In this document: positions 1-7,471 of the stretch, piece by piece
How positions within the stretch are numbered: position 1 is the first letter of the stretch
Layout: the number at the start of each line of letters is the position of its first letter
Source of the DNA: Candidatus Zixiibacteriota bacterium
Lineage (GTDB): Bacteria; Zixibacteria; MSB-5A5; GN15; PGXB01
Direction of reading: 5' to 3'
Length of the DNA stretch: 15,080 bases
NCBI GenBank assembly: GCA_024230695.1
Contig: JAAERC010000100.1
Location: forward strand, 1 to 15,080
The notes under the pieces: model-generated
Databases searched by the model: none
Told to the model about the DNA's origin: nothing
Seen by the model: the letters and a program-made list of their open reading frames with translations, nothing else
Program-made: the position numbers and the translations under genes

Positions 1-167
1 AAGACATGATGATCGTTGATATATTGTTTAAGTTTGAACTTAATAACACTATGGACAAGTTCTTCACCAATAATCTTAACAGTACATTCAGCTGGGGTCT
101 CAATTTTGGGCGCCTTAGGGTCATAAGGCTCATTATCTATATTATGATCTTCTTGCTCGATGGACAT
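1..167 (-). CDS. vgrG: VgrG/TssI-like spike protein, N-terminal fragment (runs off left edge)
   Basis: An open frame starts at the ATG at 167 and stays open to base 1, giving 55 complete codons. The N-terminus is an acidic, Pro-rich leader (MSIEQEDHNIDNEPYDPKAP). It is followed by a strand that reads VKIIGEELVHSVIKFKLKQY and then INDHHV. This arrangement, a short beta-strand then a Q-x-IN-x-HH motif, is characteristic of the first gp27-like domain of VgrG proteins, especially those of T6SSiii. VgrG forms the trimeric spike that sits on the Hcp tube and carries PAAR. The gene lies 67 bp after hcp, as expected for a tube-spike pair. A purine-rich stretch (AAAGGCGG) about 8 bases upstream could serve as ribosome binding site. 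Only the N-terminus is visible, so gp5-like domains and any C-terminal effector cannot be judged. Confidence 0.72.
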   Translation of the reverse strand, partial: MSIEQEDHNIDNEPYDPKAPKIETPAECTVKIIGEELVHSVIKFKLKQYINDHHV

Positions 168-194
168 TTTTGAAACCGCCTTTAAATAATTTAA

Positions 195-222
195 TATGGG
201 CGGAGTTTTTACTCCGCCCATA
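195..222 (-). terminator. Perfect 12-bp hairpin between hcp and vgrG (attenuator or mRNA-stabilising stem)
   Basis: Bases 195-206 and 211-222 are exact reverse complements separated by a 4-base loop (AAAA on the transcribed strand). The stem core is GC-rich (GGGCGGAGT). On the minus strand the stem is followed by the AT-rich TTAAATTATTTAAA without a clean U-tract. It is therefore probably not a strong intrinsic terminator. It lies 12 bases after the hcp stop codon. A leaky terminator or 3'-end stabiliser here would give much more Hcp than VgrG, as the machine requires. Confidence 0.55.
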
Positions 223-234
223 CTATAGTTCTAT

Positions 235-642
235 TTATGCTTTCCAGAGATTATCAATGGTGGCATCGCCAATAGTAACTGTTTCAAACAGAATTTCAAA
301 TGTTTCAAACGGCTGTAATTTGGCTTTTTCAACAATATCCGGCACCTCACAACGATAATTTGAAAGGAAGCCGTTGGTCCATTTAATAACCAACATATCA
401 GCATCATCAGTATCTCTGATACTGACTGATCCGGCTTTCCGGCTGGTGCCTGCTTTATCAGCGGCCCATTGTGCGATAACCGGTGATTCAGCATCCATCT
501 CGCGTTCGATCCTGATACATTTTGCATGCGGACGATCGGTTGGACGACAGGTATCGTCGAAGGGAGTGTACATTTCAAATGAGACCTCGTGCACATTTGA
601 ATACACGACTCCATCAATCTCTAAAACTGGTCTTCTTGCCAT
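235..642 (-). CDS. hcp: Hcp/TssD inner-tube protein, T6SSiii type
   Basis: This 135-residue protein is likely the T6SS inner-tube subunit. Its length and layout fit the Bacteroidota TssD family rather than proteobacterial Hcp (about 160-170 residues). A strand near the N-terminus (PVLEIDGVVYSNVHEVSFEM) is followed by a polar loop with TxRPTDRPHA and the strand KCIRIEREM. Then come SPVIAQWA and a strand plus hairpin (SVSIRDTD, LVIKWTNGFL). The C-terminus is a beta region ending ETFEILFETVTIG. The TGRP-like motif, the early 'lfeWa' helix and the final strands match that family as I know it. The start at 642 is set by an excellent ribosome binding site, AAAAAAAGGAGACAAGTC just before ATG, consistent with high expression. 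The 75-bp gap upstream to tssC is AT-rich and shows no promoter I trust. The call is based on pattern memory, not a profile search. Confidence 0.82.
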   Translation of the reverse strand: MARRPVLEIDGVVYSNVHEVSFEMYTPFDDTCRPTDRPHAKCIRIEREMDAESPVIAQWAADKAGTSRKAGSVSIRDTDDADMLVIKWTNGFLSNYRCEVPDIVEKAKLQPFETFEILFETVTIGDATIDNLWKA

Positions 643-717
643 GACTTGTCTCCTTTTTTTAGTTCAACTACTTTTAAATTATTAATCCAATTTTTTACCA
701 TTAGATAAAACTAATTT

Positions 718-2145
718 CTACTTATCCTTTACATTAGTCTGGTTGTCAGCATCCCATGCCTCAAACTCAATATTAAATGTCCGAGCCGGATACTTCGGAT
801 TAAGGGCGACCTTAATATCAACTTCCTGAGCCTTACGCATCGCTTCATCGGCAAAAATCTCAACATTATAGTCCTGCAGAATATTATCTCCACCGGAGAT
901 CGCTCGCATGAACTTATCAATATCCGACCTGAGAGTATCAATCATCTTCTGATCGATCACTGTAAAGGTCTGTTTGTTAAGATAGTTACGAAGTGTTTTA
1001 TAAACATAATCATAAGTACGACGAATAGAATAGACATTAAATGTTTCTTGAGTACTCAACGTTGACGAACCCATTGCCACGGCCGAACCTTCGAAGCTGA
1101 CCAGTGGATTGACACCCTTTTCATTGATCTTACTGGCATCAGGCTGATTGGCCCTGAAACGGATATACTTGGCATCAGCAATCTTTCCATACTTAAATCC
1201 AGCCGATGGTTGTTGCATACCCACGGTCAAATCACTCTTGTACATCATTCCTGCCACAGAAGCTGATGGTGGTACCCACATATCATCATCTTCATATTCG
1301 TTGGCATTACGTGCCAGTAAATAGTTGGCAAAAACCGAAACATACTGTTTATAACTATCGGTTCCAATCATATTGGCATAGGTTGGATCATCAAGCATCT
1401 CCATAACTTCATCAACCGATTCAAAATTCGGAAGATCTGTCATGATATGCAATTTATTCGACAGCCCCAATTGTCTGGCGAAAGTATCAATATTTTCAAC
1501 ACTTCCCATATAACCGGGAACGCATGCCATCGAGAAGCATTCTTTAATACTCCACTCACGATATAGATCTGCAATAGCGGTTCCTAACTGCTCGAATTTC
1601 TCTTTATCATCAGGATCTGTTAACTCTTCAATACCGGCATTGGCAAAATAAGCGTTAACTTTCTCATCCGGTTCCTGTTGTGCATTGGCAAAGAACTTAT
1701 CGATAGCGCGATAAGTCGTCTCAAGTTCGCGTGACTGACTATGCACCTTAGTCATGTTTTTACGCAGATTTGCTTCCAGTTTGGCTGAATCTTCGCTCAA
1801 TTTTTTACGTGTTGTATCCGGGGCATCTTCACCGGCAAGATACTCGATCCATTTATTCAATCTTAAGGCCAACAGTTTACGTTGTCCCTCAAAATTCTTT
1901 TTTGTTAAAAATTCTTTACGCTGGAAATCTTTTTTAGGATCAAGCCATTCAACACCACGGACAAGGTCACCATCAGGTGTCTTAAACGATGGCATCAAGG
2001 CCGCTAAATTTTTAAAACTTCCAAAAGATTCACCCAGCATTGACGTAAATTCATCGTCGGAAATTACCTCACCGGCCGCTGCGGGAGCGGCTTCCTTGGC
2101 TTGTGCTTCCTGTGCCTGTGCTTCTTGTTTTTCTTCTTCACCCAT
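718..2145 (-). CDS. tssC: TssC large contractile-sheath subunit (DUF5458-like, T6SSiii)
   Basis: This 475-residue protein resembles the large sheath subunit of T6SSiii (VipB/TssC equivalent). TssB/TssC heterodimers form the cytoplasmic sheath that contracts to drive the Hcp tube outward. Recognisable landmarks are RGVEWLDPKKDFQRKEFL near residue 65, a helical region with LxLRLNKWIEYLAGE, FSMACVPGYMGSVENI, MWVPPSASVAGMMYKSD, FNVYSIRRTYDYVYKTLRNYL, and a C-terminal beta strand (TFNIEFEAWD) for the sheath handshake. The first 25 or so residues are Glu/Gln/Ala-rich and probably disordered. The next segment, about residues 29-47, could be the helix that ClpV binds. The gene starts 17 bp after tssB behind AGAGGTGAT, a near-consensus ribosome binding site. 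The length is normal for the family and no damage is visible. Confidence 0.92.
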   Translation of the reverse strand: MGEEEKQEAQAQEAQAKEAAPAAAGEVISDDEFTSMLGESFGSFKNLAALMPSFKTPDGDLVRGVEWLDPKKDFQRKEFLTKKNFEGQRKLLALRLNKWIEYLAGEDAPDTTRKKLSEDSAKLEANLRKNMTKVHSQSRELETTYRAIDKFFANAQQEPDEKVNAYFANAGIEELTDPDDKEKFEQLGTAIADLYREWSIKECFSMACVPGYMGSVENIDTFARQLGLSNKLHIMTDLPNFESVDEVMEMLDDPTYANMIGTDSYKQYVSVFANYLLARNANEYEDDDMWVPPSASVAGMMYKSDLTVGMQQPSAGFKYGKIADAKYIRFRANQPDASKINEKGVNPLVSFEGSAVAMGSSTLSTQETFNVYSIRRTYDYVYKTLRNYLNKQTFTVIDQKMIDTLRSDIDKFMRAISGGDNILQDYNVEIFADEAMRKAQEVDIKVALNPKYPARTFNIEFEAWDADNQTNVKDK

Positions 2146-2162
2146 TTATAATCACCTCTTTT

Positions 2163-2603
2163 CTATTCGCTAAGAAGGTCTATATAGTACTTGGCCATTT
2201 TCAGGAGAGCTTCTTTCTTTTCCTTGTCAGCAAGCGTCTTCTGCAATGACTTGTTTTTCTTTAACTGTTTTTCCAGATCATTTAGCATTTCCTTACCGTA
2301 GTAAGTTTCCTGAAGATAATCATTCTTCTCAATCAGTTCCTTTGATGTGTAATCCTTCATCGATCTGACTTCGAAGTTGGCATTCACCTGTTCACCTTCA
2401 GTCGATTCCAGTTCGGCCTCAAAAGACGGTCGAAATTTCTCAAACACTTCCTTCAGATTATTACACTTGACCGGCGAAACATCGGCATCCTCTTCATTGT
2501 TCAGTTTCGCGGCATAAAGCATCTTATTGGAAGGAAGCAATTCAACCGGAATTGAATCATCTTTTTTGACCCGTTCGGTTGCTCCAAGAATAAATTTTTT
2601 CAT
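2163..2603 (-). CDS. tssB: TssB small contractile-sheath subunit (T6SSiii type)
   Basis: This 146-residue protein lies directly upstream of tssC, the usual position of the small sheath subunit (VipA/TssB). It starts with a beta-strand (MKKFILG) followed by a basic loop. It then has VSPVKCNNLKEVFEKFRP, equivalent to the 'l..v.dvfe.f.P' stretch of T6SSiii TssB. FEAELESTEGEQVNANFEVRSMKDY is a beta region of the sheath core. The last 50 residues are Lys/Glu/Leu-rich and helical (MLNDLEKQLKKNKSLQKTLA), and this final helix is typical of TssB C-termini. GGAGGAG six bases before the ATG fixes the start. The assignment rests partly on context because TssB sequences diverge strongly. Confidence 0.85.
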   Translation of the reverse strand: MKKFILGATERVKKDDSIPVELLPSNKMLYAAKLNNEEDADVSPVKCNNLKEVFEKFRPSFEAELESTEGEQVNANFEVRSMKDYTSKELIEKNDYLQETYYGKEMLNDLEKQLKKNKSLQKTLADKEKKEALLKMAKYYIDLLSE

Positions 2604-2623
2604 TTACTCCTCCAAATATATTA

Positions 2624-3724
2624 TTAATTCTCTTCTTTTGTCACGTTAAAACCATATTCATCATCTTTGACAACAACACTAACATTATCACCTGGGCCAA
2701 TTTCACCGGTTATAATATTAACCGATAATTTGTTGATGATCTCTTTTTCGATAGTTCTCTGAATCGGCCTGGCACCAAGTTCTATAGTATAGCCGTCATC
2801 AGCAAGTTTCTTACATGCTTCATCACTAAGATCAGCCGTGATATTTTGATCCTTGAGAAGATCACACAATCCATGAAATTCAAGAGCCGTTATTTTTTCC
2901 ACCTGCTCTTTGGTGAAAGTATGATAAATTACAATATCATTAAGGCGGTTCAAAAACTCCGGTCGAAACTTGGTGAACAGAAAACCGCGCACCTCTTCCA
3001 TATCAACCTCGCGTCCCTCACGATCAGCTTCAAGAATTTTATCCGCCGCAAAATTACTGGTTAGAACAACCAAAGTATTTGAAAAATCGACTGTCCGTCC
3101 CTGTCCATCGGTTAATCTACCATCATCGAGCAACTGTAGCAAAACATTAAACACATCAGGGTGCGCTTTTTCGACCTCATCAAAAAGAACGATAGAAAAT
3201 GGTTTTTTTCTAACCGCTTCGGTCAACAAACCGCCGGCCTCATACCCGACATATCCGGGAGGAGCACCGATCATCTTGGCGACCGAATGTGTTTCCATAA
3301 ACTCCGACATATCAAACCGGACCATTGCATTTTTGTCATCAAATAAGAATTCTGCCAAAAGTTTTGGCAAATAAGTTTTTCCGGTTCCAGTGGGTCCCAA
3401 AAACAGGAACGAACCAACCGGGCGGTTTTTCATTTTTAATCCGGCTCTCGCTTTTCTAATAGCGTTAGCAATGACCTTGATCGCTTCTTTCTGGCCGATG
3501 ATCTTCTTGGCCAGGAAATCTTCCATATGGACCAGCTTATCTTTTTCGGCGGCCATCATCTTTGTTACCGGAATACCTGTCCGACGAGCCACAACAGCGG
3601 CAATATCGGCATCATCTATTTTATCTTCCAGAGCATCAACAGCGGTTTGCAATAATTCCAATCGCTTGATCTTGCCATCGAATTCTTCTTTTATCTCAAT
3701 GACCTGTCTTGGTTTATCTGCCAT
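2624..3724 (-). CDS. clpV: ClpV-type AAA+ unfoldase, C-terminal half (D2) as a separate gene
   Basis: This 366-residue protein is the second AAA+ ring (D2) of a Clp/Hsp100 unfoldase. After a short helical start it has IAAVVARRTGIPVTKM, the usual junction before D2. D2 motifs are complete: Walker A GPTGTGKT (110-117), pore loop GYVG (157-160), Walker B IVLFDE with D182 and E183, sensor-1 N224, arginine-finger segment FRPEFLNR with R260, and sensor-2 GARP with R319. The residues after Walker A (YLPKLL) differ from the usual ELAK. The ATG overlaps the stop of the upstream gene (TAATG). A GAGGGGG stretch 7 bases earlier is a plausible ribosome binding site, so translation is likely coupled. With its partner it adds up to 849 residues, the normal size of one ClpV/ClpB chain. 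In a T6SS this enzyme extracts TssC and disassembles contracted sheath. I see no feature suggesting ClpP binding, but did not test this. Confidence 0.9.
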   Translation of the reverse strand: MADKPRQVIEIKEEFDGKIKRLELLQTAVDALEDKIDDADIAAVVARRTGIPVTKMMAAEKDKLVHMEDFLAKKIIGQKEAIKVIANAIRKARAGLKMKNRPVGSFLFLGPTGTGKTYLPKLLAEFLFDDKNAMVRFDMSEFMETHSVAKMIGAPPGYVGYEAGGLLTEAVRKKPFSIVLFDEVEKAHPDVFNVLLQLLDDGRLTDGQGRTVDFSNTLVVLTSNFAADKILEADREGREVDMEEVRGFLFTKFRPEFLNRLNDIVIYHTFTKEQVEKITALEFHGLCDLLKDQNITADLSDEACKKLADDGYTIELGARPIQRTIEKEIINKLSVNIITGEIGPGDNVSVVVKDDEYGFNVTKEEN

Positions 3725-5175
3725 TATTCCGCCCCCTCGGTTTTCGCCTCAAGTCGATAATCCCAGTGATCCTGAAGCGTTGCGAGATTTCGTGAGAATG
3801 TATCATACACCTTAGTTAGTTTTTCATAATCCTCGCCGCATTTATCGGGTGTCTTTCCATCACATTTTTTCAACAGTTCATTTATCTCGGTGATCTGCTC
3901 TTTCATTATCGGGATTTTCATACCAGCCATCTCTTTTTTGACATCGAATTCCGAAGCGGCTTCATCAATAATATCTAAAGCAATATCAGGTAGGTTTCGT
4001 TCGCTTAAATAGCGTTGAGCAAACTTCACAGAACTGCACAAAGCCTCAGGATCATAAACGATCTTATGATGCTCTTCATATTTGGACGCCACACCCTGCA
4101 AAATCCGTACAGAATCTTCATAATTAGGCTGTTCTACTTTGACTTTCTCAAATCTTCGGTCAAGGGCCTTATCTTTTTCAATAGCCTTGGTGTATTCTTC
4201 GCCGGTGGTAGCGCCAATAAGCCGCAGTTGGCCGCGCGCCAAAGCCGGCTTTATAAGATTGGCGGCATCTGTACCGCCCGAACCGCCTGATGTTGTTATG
4301 TTATGGATTTCGTCAATAAATAGAACGATCTTACCACCTGATTTAACCACATCACTGACCAGAGCCTTAAATCTCTCCTCGAATTCGCCTTTATATTTCG
4401 CTCCGGCCACAAGTGCGCCCATATCAACTTCCATCACCTTAACATCCTGAAGAGCCTTGGGAACGGTACCATCAATGATCGCCTGACAGAAACCTTCAAC
4501 AATAGCGGTTTTGCCAACCCCAGCTCCACCGACCAAAACGGGGCTGTTTTTACGGCGACGAAGAAGTATCTGTATTGCCTGCTGAACCTCTTTACTGCGA
4601 CCGATTACCGGATCAAATTCGCCAGCGGCGGCCTGATTGGTCAGATCAACACAATAACGAAGAGTTCCGGAAACCTTCTTTTCGCCTTCTTCTGCCGGTT
4701 TGCCATCAGCCGAGGCTGTACTAGTAGTGATTTCAGCAACCGATTTACTATCGGCGATTGCCTTGTAAATATCTTCCTTGGTTAGTTCGGTTTTTTCACG
4801 AACATATCCAGACAGTTTTGATTTAGGATCAAAAATTGCGATAAAAATATGCTCCGGCTCCACCAGAGCATCCATAAGTTTGCTTTTTTCCTCAACCGCC
4901 TGCATCAAAGCTTCCTGAACCCCTGGAGAAATGGTCGGGTTAGTAACAGTTGATTTCTTTGTTTGATCCTTTAGATGTTCGTCGGCGGCTGATTCTATAA
5001 AACCGACCGATTTCCCGAGTTGATTCAAGATAGATTCAACCTCGGAGCCCTCGTGCCTTATCGTCGCAATCAAAAGATGCTCAATATCAATCTCAATATG
5101 TCGCAATTGTGCGGCAACTTCTTTTGCGTTTTTGATAACAGCTCGAGAATCTGATGAATAATTGGCTATATCCAT
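3724..5175 (-). CDS. clpV: ClpV-type AAA+ unfoldase, N-domain plus D1, as a separate gene
   Basis: This 483-residue protein is the first half of a ClpV/ClpB-like chain. Residues 1-140 form a double Clp_N repeat ([18 protein letters not shown]; then [12 protein letters not shown]), the part that in ClpV binds the sheath. A linker (145-167) is rich in Ser, Ala and Glu. D1 follows with FDPVIGR (187-193), Walker A GGAGVGKT (216-223, where GEPGVGKT is usual), pore loop KYKGEFEER (Y261), Walker B LFIDE (D288, E289), sensor GATT and arginine-finger segment ALDRRF (R340, R341). The C-terminus is a short charged helical segment ([14 protein letters not shown] onward) where ClpB has its middle domain, and it is much shorter than in ClpB. 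The start at 5175 has GGAG upstream and follows a good promoter. The gene ends inside the start codon of the D2 gene. Confidence 0.9.
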   Translation of the reverse strand: MDIANYSSDSRAVIKNAKEVAAQLRHIEIDIEHLLIATIRHEGSEVESILNQLGKSVGFIESAADEHLKDQTKKSTVTNPTISPGVQEALMQAVEEKSKLMDALVEPEHIFIAIFDPKSKLSGYVREKTELTKEDIYKAIADSKSVAEITTSTASADGKPAEEGEKKVSGTLRYCVDLTNQAAAGEFDPVIGRSKEVQQAIQILLRRRKNSPVLVGGAGVGKTAIVEGFCQAIIDGTVPKALQDVKVMEVDMGALVAGAKYKGEFEERFKALVSDVVKSGGKIVLFIDEIHNITTSGGSGGTDAANLIKPALARGQLRLIGATTGEEYTKAIEKDKALDRRFEKVKVEQPNYEDSVRILQGVASKYEEHHKIVYDPEALCSSVKFAQRYLSERNLPDIALDIIDEAASEFDVKKEMAGMKIPIMKEQITEINELLKKCDGKTPDKCGEDYEKLTKVYDTFSRNLATLQDHWDYRLEAKTEGAE

Positions 5176-5266
5176 ATAGTTTTATCCACTCCAGCAATTT
5201 TTAAATAACGAAATCAATAATCCTCTCAACGACAATAGGTTGATTGGCATTATTCTATAACATAAA

Positions 5267-5295
5267 AAAATAGTTCCCATACAATATAAAGTCAA
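5267..5295 (-). promoter_or_regulatory. Sigma70-like promoter for the clpV-tssB-tssC-hcp-vgrG unit
   Basis: On the minus strand TTGACT (5295-5290) and TATTTT (5272-5267) are separated by exactly 17 bases. This is a near-consensus -35 and a fair -10. It lies in the only sizeable intergenic gap of the window (5176-5359, 184 bp, AT-rich), about 90 bases before the start of the ClpV D1 gene. I see no convincing terminator for the upstream 698-residue gene in this gap, so read-through from the cargo module is possible. Confidence 0.5.
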
Positions 5296-5359
5296 GATAT
5301 TTATATCTAAATTATTCGGCTATATTTCATTGGCAAAACAATTTCATATATAAAATACG

Positions 5360-7456
5360 CTATGATCCCTGTTGTCTATCTCCTAATCTTGCGACGGCAT
5401 TTCCACTTATTGATACATCAACCCTTCGTGCGGTATGATCTTCTGCTTGATCGGCAGTTCCTGCCGCCATTTCGGCCTGCTCTCCATGCCCAAATATTCG
5501 GGCACTGCCATCACCATCAGTTCTTTGAGTGCTTGATAGCGGGATATTCATATGATTCCCGAGAATATCAACTATCGTCTGTAATGTAAATTGGGCCCGT
5601 CTGATTGATAGCACATTATTATACCACCATGAAGCTGTTCGACTGGTATGCCCGTCAATTCTGAGATGACTTCCCCTGCCCATAAAAAGCATCAGGTTTT
5701 CAGCCACCACCATACCAAGGTAACGGCGTCCATCCGGTGTCCGTAATGATTCAACATCAATATTGAAGCAGACAAACATATTATCAGTCCAGTCAACTCC
5801 CGCCGTTGGCAAATCCCTTGGATCAATTGATCGCTGATCACGAGCTTGTGTCCCCGAAAAGAGATATCCCGGCATCCAGACAAATCCGGCCTGAATTGCA
5901 AAGCGGTGATCTGAATCAACACTCGATCCAGATGAATTTTCAATTTCGGCAACAATCGCCGGAAGATTACCAGAACCGTGAAAAATAACAGCCGAGCTAC
6001 TAAGTAAATCACTACTATAAATATTAAACGGTATTCTCACCGCCGCATACGCTTTAAAAATCTCCCACGGTCCGGGGAAATCCTGCCAATTCCAACGACG
6101 AAATGTTTTTATCTCAAACTGACTGACCCCTATTTCACCGCCAATAGGCGCACCCTGGCCACTTTCACGGCTAACTTCGGCCTTGATAATTCCAAGTACG
6201 CCCGGGAACGCAGTACTGGTCGCCTCCACCGCCCAAGCCCCCCAAGTGGTGCCTGTTGCCTGTCGTGCTGATCTTCTGATTGTCATCAATAATGCCCGAC
6301 CTCCGACACTAATACCGGTATTGGGAATTCCTCCCGAAACTCGTACAAAATCCATACTGCATCGATATTTGTACTGAGTCATGCGCTGAGGTAAAACTGG
6401 CGATCCACCGCGGCTTCCAAACAGGGCTCGAAATTCACGAAATACATGAGGCTCGGTACCGGTGTCGGTTTGGGCCAGCATATATATTCCTTCAAGTATC
6501 GATCTTGGTGTACCATTGATAGTAACCGTATCGGCCTCAAGAATATTTAATAGAACCATTTTAACCAAATCTGCCTGTTGGGCTCGGAATAATGCGCCAC
6601 AGCAACATCGAAAACGGCTGTCAACCGGGACCAGACTGTGATGCGGACATGTTGATTCATTTCCAAGAAACCTGCGGCGAGTGAAAACTCTTGAAAACAT
6701 TGCGCAAAAGTTATATACGCCAGCAACACGTTCAATGGCACTGCCACTAAGACCGTTCCTTAGAACCGGCTTAACATGGGTGTCCATAAAGATCCGGATC
6801 CCTCGCATCTGGCCGGTTGTTAATGGATGGGCATCGGCCTGATAGAGGGCTCGATGCGACCTCTGAATAGATTCCAAAGCGGTACTTGGCATTCTTGGAT
6901 CTGGCGCGACACGTCGAATCTCCGCCCAGCGAAAACTAAGTGTTTGACCTCTTCTGGAGATATTATATTGTCCACTTTCGCGAAAATAAAGCCTGATTAC
7001 ATTTCCGTGGGTAGTATTGTTCCGAACATTGGTCAATTCCAGATGGCCAGTGGATGCCTCCTGGTCCGGCCTTTCGAATTGAACACTTATATTGGCCCGA
7101 TTTCCAGATATCTCACCTTTAAAATATCCGGTTGCCGCTGGCATATCCTCATAATCACCACCTGAAACACTTGTAATACATATGATTTGAAACCATCCAA
7201 AAATATAATTACCCGCTTGATTTATCTGAGCGGTACAACGACATTGGCCGTTAGTAGTGTTTTCATACCGTCCGGTCAAAAGCGCAGCTGGGCTGTCTGG
7301 CGCCGGAGTTGGATTACTATTGAAACGGCCCGACGGACATGGTGTTACGACTCCGACCGATCCACTCGGAACGGTTGTGTCAAGCCCCCGCATCGGACGG
7401 GTGATAGTAACTTGAACGGCATTGTTGTCGCCGACTGTATAAGGTATTTCACTCAT
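5360..7456 (-). CDS. Large beta-rich protein with C-terminal OmpA-like domain
   Basis: This 698-residue protein has no family that I recognise across its first 570 residues. Residues about 60-180 look like a beta-barrel or sandwich (GRYENTT, GNYIFGWFQI, GYFKGEISGNRANISVQF, GNVIRLYFRESGQ). Residues 190-330 are more helical and include a Cys/His cluster (C270, H272, H273, C284-C286). The last part is OmpA-like: HLRIDGHTSRT (H603), YNNVLSIRRAQ (L616-A621), IFGHGEQA and ARRVDVSI (R677, R678). The usual Asp of GHTD is Ser605, while the later Arg pair is kept. OmpA-like domains bind the diaminopimelate of peptidoglycan. No signal peptide or membrane segment is seen at the N-terminus (MSEIPYTVGDNNAVQVTITR). 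It follows the Ig/TTR protein by 15 bp and closes the cargo module. It could be a secreted cargo or a structural adaptor; I cannot decide. Confidence 0.8.
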   Translation of the reverse strand: MSEIPYTVGDNNAVQVTITRPMRGLDTTVPSGSVGVVTPCPSGRFNSNPTPAPDSPAALLTGRYENTTNGQCRCTAQINQAGNYIFGWFQIICITSVSGGDYEDMPAATGYFKGEISGNRANISVQFERPDQEASTGHLELTNVRNNTTHGNVIRLYFRESGQYNISRRGQTLSFRWAEIRRVAPDPRMPSTALESIQRSHRALYQADAHPLTTGQMRGIRIFMDTHVKPVLRNGLSGSAIERVAGVYNFCAMFSRVFTRRRFLGNESTCPHHSLVPVDSRFRCCCGALFRAQQADLVKMVLLNILEADTVTINGTPRSILEGIYMLAQTDTGTEPHVFREFRALFGSRGGSPVLPQRMTQYKYRCSMDFVRVSGGIPNTGISVGGRALLMTIRRSARQATGTTWGAWAVEATSTAFPGVLGIIKAEVSRESGQGAPIGGEIGVSQFEIKTFRRWNWQDFPGPWEIFKAYAAVRIPFNIYSSDLLSSSAVIFHGSGNLPAIVAEIENSSGSSVDSDHRFAIQAGFVWMPGYLFSGTQARDQRSIDPRDLPTAGVDWTDNMFVCFNIDVESLRTPDGRRYLGMVVAENLMLFMGRGSHLRIDGHTSRTASWWYNNVLSIRRAQFTLQTIVDILGNHMNIPLSSTQRTDGDGSARIFGHGEQAEMAAGTADQAEDHTARRVDVSISGNAVARLGDRQQGS

Positions 7457-7471
7457 CTCTATTCCAATATT

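Noticed and set aside
231..617. Alternative minus-strand frame overlapping hcp
   Set aside because: The hcp frame has the strong Shine-Dalgarno and the tube-family pattern; the alternative is its frame-shifted shadow.
1754..2173. Long open frame on the plus strand opposite tssC
   Set aside because: Its translation is Ser/Arg-rich without family pattern and it mirrors the complement of a well-supported gene.
2970..3815. Open frames on the plus strand opposite the ClpV D2 gene (2970-3374 and 3390-3815)
   Set aside because: They lie entirely or almost entirely antisense to conserved AAA+ coding sequence and have no ribosome binding site or recognisable product.
5295..5308. Short AT inverted repeat (agatat/atatct) after the 698-residue gene as terminator
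   Set aside because: The stem has only six AT-rich pairs with a two-base loop and no U-tract, too weak to call.
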